Source: JAFKKS01 sp039808325 (GTDB lineage: Bacteria; Pseudomonadota; Alphaproteobacteria; Rhizobiales; Xanthobacteraceae). From it: DNA of 10,006 bases. The position numbers and the translations under genes were made by a program. The notes beneath the pieces were generated by a model. It saw nothing but the letters and a program-made list of their open reading frames with translations. It was not told the DNA's origin and did no database searches. The stretch is taken from contig JBDHSU010000139.1 of assembly GCA_039808325.1 (NCBI GenBank), positions 1 to 10,006 on the forward strand, read 5' to 3'. This document shows, in pieces, positions 6,793-10,006 of the stretch (position 1 is its first letter; each line of letters opens with the position of its first letter).

Positions 6793-6855
6793 CGGCCACA
6801 ATGATGGCCGTCAACGGTGATAGGGCGGCTTCCCAGCGGCTCCAAAAAGGAGCCG
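6793..6855 (+). promoter_or_regulatory. Two tandem hairpins in the leader of the carboxypeptidase gene
   Basis: The first hairpin has arms CGGCCA (6793-6798) and TGGCCG (6805-6810) with a CAATGA loop. The second has seven-base arms CGGCTCC (6837-6843) and GGAGCCG (6849-6855) with an AAAAA loop. Neither is followed by a T-run, so they are not intrinsic terminators. They lie between the candidate promoter and the Shine-Dalgarno, where they could stabilise the mRNA or be bound by a regulator. No known riboswitch is recognised. Confidence 0.4.
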
Positions 6856-6902
6856 GCGTAACAGAGTTCGAGCGGTGCGGCGCTCGCGGTTGAGGGACGG
6901 GG

Positions 6903-8348
6903 ATGAGGATGGCACTTCGAGCCGGGGATGGTATCCGAGGGATTCGAGGAGCCCGCTGGGCGGTTATCGGTCTTGTTGCGGTTCTGGTCGTAGCGATGGC
7001 GGCGGGGGACGCTGACGCACGGCGCCGCCACCACCATAAGCGCATCAAAAGTGCGTACCATCCGCCGTACGCGGCGATCGTCGTTGACGCGAATTCAGGC
7101 AAGGTGCTGCATGCGTCCAACCCGGACAGCCTGCGGCATCCGGCTTCTCTCACCAAGATCATGACGCTGTATCTGCTCTTTGAGCAGATCGAGGCGGGAC
7201 GGCTGAAGATGAATACGGATTTGCGCGTTTCCGCGCATGCGTCCGTACAGGCGCCCTCGAAACTCGGATTGCGTCCGGGCCAGACGATCGAGGTCGAAGA
7301 CGCCATCAAGGCCATCGTCACCAAGTCCGCCAACGACGTGGCCGTCGTTATCGCGGAAGCGATCGGCGGGAGCGAGGGCGCCTTCGCCAAGATGATGACG
7401 CGCAAGGCGCGCGCGCTCGGGATGGCGCACACGACTTATGTCAACGCCTCCGGCCTTCCGGACGACGAGCAGATCACCACGGCGCGCGATCAGGCGCGGC
7501 TCGGCCGCGCCATTCAAGAGCGCTTCCCGCGCCTCTATCGCTATTTCAGCACGCGCTCCTTTGCGTTCCGCGGACGGTCCATTCGCAATCACAACCGGCT
7601 GCTCGGCCGCGTCGAAGGCGTCGACGGCATCAAGACCGGCTACATCCGCGCGTCCGGGTTCAATCTGGTCACGTCGCTGCATCGCGACGGCCGCTATCTG
7701 ATCGGCGTCGTCCTCGGCGGCAATTCGGGCCGCGTTCGCGACGCGCGCATGCGGCAGTTGCTCGAAAGCACGATCAGGGAGGCGTCGGTGCGCCGCACGG
7801 CGCCGCAGATCGCGGAGGCGAGCGCCCCCGCGGCGCCGGTTGCCGTCGCGAGCGCCGATGCGCGCGTTCCGGCGCGGGTTCCGGCATGGCGTGAAGAGGC
7901 GCTTGCCGCGCCGGTGCCGACACCAGCGCCGGCGCCCGGCTCGGCGGCGCCGATCCAGCCCAAAGTGGTCAAGACGCTCTCGGTCGTGAAACGCGGTGCG
8001 CAACACGCGGCGAACACGGCGCGGCAACAGGTGGCGTCCGTCGCGGACGCGGCTCCCGCCCCTGCCGCCGACATGGCCGCGGCGGCGCCAGCGCCGCATG
8101 CGCGCGGCGAGTGGATCATCCAGGTCGGCGCGTTCCCCGGAGAGGAGCAGGCGCGCGACCGGTTGAAGTCGGTGCAGGAATTGGGCGCGGGCGGGCTCGA
8201 TCGCGCGGAGCCGTTCACCGAGCGCATCATCAAGGGCGAGGCGACGCTGTATCGCGCCCGTTTCGCGGGTTTCAACGAAGATCGCGCGAAGGCCGCTTGC
8301 AAGGCTTTGAAGCGGAATGAAATCGCGTGCCTGGCGCTCAGGAACTGA
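6903..8348 (+). CDS. D-alanyl-D-alanine carboxypeptidase (peptidase S11, PBP5-type) with C-terminal SPOR domain
   Basis: This enzyme removes the terminal D-Ala from peptidoglycan pentapeptides in the periplasm and so limits cross-linking. The 481-residue product has a signal peptide (hydrophobic core about 19-34, likely cleavage after ADA at 39) and a very basic RRRHHHKR just after it. The serine penicillin-binding fold at about 52-290 has all three catalytic motifs: S82-L-T-K85 (nucleophile and base), S142-A-N144 and K244-T-G246. The usual PBP5 C-terminal beta domain is replaced by an Ala/Pro-rich linker (about 298-400) and a SPOR domain (402-481, starting GEWIIQVGAFP). SPOR domains bind denuded septal peptidoglycan, so action at the division site is likely. 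The ATG at 6903 has GAGGGA five bases upstream; an ATG at 6909 is the alternative. The gene converges with the J-domain gene; the 70-base gap has no clear terminator. Confidence 0.93.
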   Translation: MRMALRAGDGIRGIRGARWAVIGLVAVLVVAMAAGDADARRRHHHKRIKSAYHPPYAAIVVDANSGKVLHASNPDSLRHPASLTKIMTLYLLFEQIEAGRLKMNTDLRVSAHASVQAPSKLGLRPGQTIEVEDAIKAIVTKSANDVAVVIAEAIGGSEGAFAKMMTRKARALGMAHTTYVNASGLPDDEQITTARDQARLGRAIQERFPRLYRYFSTRSFAFRGRSIRNHNRLLGRVEGVDGIKTGYIRASGFNLVTSLHRDGRYLIGVVLGGNSGRVRDARMRQLLESTIREASVRRTAPQIAEASAPAAPVAVASADARVPARVPAWREEALAAPVPTPAPAPGSAAPIQPKVVKTLSVVKRGAQHAANTARQQVASVADAAPAPAADMAAAAPAPHARGEWIIQVGAFPGEEQARDRLKSVQELGAGGLDRAEPFTERIIKGEATLYRARFAGFNEDRAKAACKALKRNEIACLALRN

Positions 8349-8418
8349 GGGCAGGGGAATGACGGCGGGGCATCAATCGGTAGGGGCTGTCGACGGTGAT
8401 CGTTTCGTTAGGAGTCCG

Positions 8419-9129
8419 TCACTGATGTCGACGAAGCAGTACGTCCTTGGCCTGGTTGACGCGGGCCGCGAGGTACGTCGAGCCCCCTTGGTCGGGATGC
8501 AGTTTCTTCATGAGGGACCGGTGCGCTCGGCCGATTTCGTCGGCACTCGCTCCCGGTTGAAGGCCAAGGATTTGATAGGCCTCCTGCTGCGTCATTGGCC
8601 CGCCGCCAAACGACGCCCCGCTGGGCCCCGTTGCCGCATCCGGCTGCGGGTCCTCACGCCAGCGGGGATCGCGGCGGTCAAGATACGCTGCCAATAGGGC
8701 ACGGCTTTCCTCGTCGATGCCGCCAAGCAGGCCGACGAGCGTTTTCACATCGAGCGCATCGAGCGACTGACCCTCGTAGGGACCGGCGAGGATGCGTCCG
8801 CGCATCTGCCCGCTGTCGTGGTCGAGCTCCATTTCCGCGAAGGCGGTGCGGATGCGCGACACCTGCCCGGAACTCTTGTTCCAGCGCCCGCCGAACCCTC
8901 CGCGCGCGCCGCCCGGCCATAGGCCGAGCAGCGCAAGCCCCGCGATGCCGAGCGGGACGGCGACGGCGGCCCGTCCGGTGACCAGCAAGGCCGCCGCGCT
9001 GGCGAGCGCGCCGAGGCCGCCCACGGTCTTGACGCCGCGCGCGACGCGGCGCGGGTCGGCCTTCGACAGGTGCTTGAGGCCCCATAGGATCAGGAAGAGG
9101 ACGACGGCGCCGAGGAGCAACTGAGGCAT
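8419..9129 (-). CDS. Membrane-anchored J-domain protein (DnaJ-like, C-terminal J domain)
   Basis: This 236-residue protein has an N-terminal membrane helix (about 3-20, QLLLGAVVLFLILWGL) and a second hydrophobic region (about 38-70) that could form one or two more helices. A middle segment follows (about 86-150, including VSRIRTAFAEMELDHDSGQM and GPYEGQSLDALD). The J domain occupies about 178-236: AYQILGLQPGASADEIGRAHRSLMKKLHPDQGG, with the H211-P-D213 tripeptide that stimulates DnaK ATPase. The J domain ends the protein, as in TIM14/DjlA-like proteins, and the Gly/Phe and zinc-finger regions of true DnaJ are absent. It therefore probably recruits DnaK to a membrane site rather than acting as the general co-chaperone. 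It starts two bases after the stop of the von Willebrand A gene (TAG-TC-ATG) with no strong Shine-Dalgarno, so translational coupling is likely. Its client is unknown. Confidence 0.9.
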   Translation of the reverse strand: MPQLLLGAVVLFLILWGLKHLSKADPRRVARGVKTVGGLGALASAAALLVTGRAAVAVPLGIAGLALLGLWPGGARGGFGGRWNKSSGQVSRIRTAFAEMELDHDSGQMRGRILAGPYEGQSLDALDVKTLVGLLGGIDEESRALLAAYLDRRDPRWREDPQPDAATGPSGASFGGGPMTQQEAYQILGLQPGASADEIGRAHRSLMKKLHPDQGGSTYLAARVNQAKDVLLRRHQ

Positions 9130-9131
9130 GA

Positions 9132-9866
9132 CTAACCCAGTTGCCGCAGCAGCAGGGTCGCGCCGCTATCCCGGCGTTGCGACAGGTCGCGCAGCGCCCT
9201 GACGCCTCCGGCGGCGTAGACGGCGGCGGCGCGCAACAACGCCCGCAACGTCTCGGCCGCGCCGGGATCGAAGCGGCAATAGGCGCCGCGCGTCAGCCGC
9301 GCGATCTCGCGGAAGGCGCGCTCCGCCGTCGCGTCGGTTCCTTCCTGGAACATCAAGGCGGGGACGCCGAGGAGACCGAGTTCGCCGGCGCCGGCGGCAA
9401 GGTCGTCGATGGCTTCCTCCATGGCGTCTCCGACGAAGACCAGCGTCTGCACCTTGGCCTGCGCGGTTTCGCGGCGCGCATGGGCGAGGATTTTGCCGAT
9501 CTGCGTATGTCCGCCGCGGCAATCGATGCGCCGCATCAGATCGGCCAGCCGCTCCGGCTGCGAGACCCAGCGCGAGGAGCGGCATTCGCCGAAGCCGCGA
9601 TAATAGACGAGCTGAACGTCGAGGCCGCCGACGGCCGCGGCGGCGCTGAACATGTCCGCCTGCAGACGGCAGGCGGTGTCCCACGTCGGTTGGCGGCTCA
9701 TCGTGGCGTCGAGCGCGAAGAGAAGGCGGCCGCGCTGGCCCGCTTCGACGAGCGGGGCCGTCGCGCGGGCCTTGGCCAGAAACGCATCGACCTCCGCGCG
9801 CGAGGCTGCCTGCGGCGGCGGCCGGCGGCTGTCGACGGGGGGCCGGTCTGGCCGATCGTTGCTCAT
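9132..9866 (-). CDS. Cytoplasmic von Willebrand factor A domain protein
   Basis: This 244-residue protein has no signal peptide or membrane helix. A polar, proline-rich head (1-20) is followed by a helical segment and then a von Willebrand A fold from about residue 46. Metal-site residues are in order: D53-A-T-M-S57 (DxTxS form), T121 in GGHTQIGK, and D147 in VFVGDAMEE. Other notable segments are DVQLVYYRGFGECRSSRW (83-100) and the C-terminal ARLTRGAYCRFDPGAAETLRALLRAAAVYA. Such domains mediate metal-dependent protein binding. The gene is the first recognisable member of an operon with the membrane J-domain gene two bases downstream, suggesting a joint chaperone or assembly task, though nothing in the sequence names the partner. 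It is unrelated in layout to the two TadG-like von Willebrand proteins, which are membrane-anchored. No good Shine-Dalgarno precedes the ATG at 9864-9866. Confidence 0.85.
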   Translation of the reverse strand: MSNDRPDRPPVDSRRPPPQAASRAEVDAFLAKARATAPLVEAGQRGRLLFALDATMSRQPTWDTACRLQADMFSAAAAVGGLDVQLVYYRGFGECRSSRWVSQPERLADLMRRIDCRGGHTQIGKILAHARRETAQAKVQTLVFVGDAMEEAIDDLAAGAGELGLLGVPALMFQEGTDATAERAFREIARLTRGAYCRFDPGAAETLRALLRAAAVYAAGGVRALRDLSQRRDSGATLLLRQLG

Positions 9867-10006
9867 GGTCGCGCGTGCCGCAGGGCGGGTCCGGAGGTTG
9901 CAGATTGCCTATAGGTGGCATTCCGCCAGGCCGACGCAAGCGTGACGCGGCCGTTCGGCGCATGCGCGGAGGCGACGATTCCGGATCGGGGCGGCTCAGT
10001 CGGCGA
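9863..10006 (-). other. Possible 3' end of an upstream gene entering from the right edge
   Basis: On the minus strand one frame is open from the right edge to a TGA at 9863-9865, which overlaps the von Willebrand gene's ATG in an ATGA arrangement. Its 47 codons show fairly high G/C at third positions in the middle part. No motif is recognised, and a chance open frame of this length is common in GC-rich DNA, so it may equally be plain intergenic sequence. Confidence 0.2.

Noticed and set aside
7095..8099. A 334-codon open frame on the minus strand opposite the carboxypeptidase gene
   Set aside because: It is composed of Arg/Ala/Asp-rich sequence mirroring the catalytic domain and Ala/Pro linker, with no Shine-Dalgarno or motif.

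Overview
The window is chromosomal DNA from a GC-rich alphaproteobacterium, most likely of the order Hyphomicrobiales (Rhizobiales). The evidence is the alphaproteobacterial form of ClpS and ClpA, a short phasin, a D-Ala-D-Ala carboxypeptidase ending in a SPOR domain, TadG-like von Willebrand proteins, and strong G/C preference at third codon positions. The genus cannot be fixed from the sequence. There is no tRNA, rRNA, CRISPR array, insertion sequence or phage gene.

Layout. Bases 1-2511 (minus strand) carry clpS followed by clpA, which runs off the left edge; together they form the N-degron adaptor and unfoldase of the ClpAP protease. A roughly 330-base gene-free stretch follows. Bases 2846-5568 (plus strand) hold a tandem pair of paralogous TadE/TadG-like von Willebrand factor A proteins. 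An imperfect hairpin lies between them and a strong intrinsic terminator follows them. Bases 5646-6086 encode a small two-helix membrane protein of the low-affinity iron permease family. A symmetrical terminator at 6127-6156 separates it from a convergent phasin gene (6279-6617, minus). The phasin and the divergent carboxypeptidase gene (6903-8348, plus) share a 285-base control region. It contains a candidate phasin promoter overlapped by TGC-type dyads that resemble PHB-responsive PhaR operators, plus a leader with two hairpins ahead of the carboxypeptidase. At the right (minus strand) a cytoplasmic von Willebrand A protein gene and a membrane-anchored J-domain protein gene are two bases apart and form an operon.

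How the genes relate. ClpS/ClpA handle protein quality control, the phasin coats polyhydroxyalkanoate granules, the carboxypeptidase trims peptidoglycan, and the J protein probably recruits DnaK at the membrane. From general knowledge, clpA-clpS-phasin-carboxypeptidase is a recurrent neighbourhood in rhizobia. Here the TadG-like pair and the iron permease homologue sit inside that block, so they look like a lineage-specific insertion.

No wholly new system is evident. The points most worth a second look are the orphan TadG-like tandem, the extra cysteine-bearing segment in its second copy, the operator architecture at the phasin promoter, and the terminator lying only 22 bases ahead of the iron permease start.
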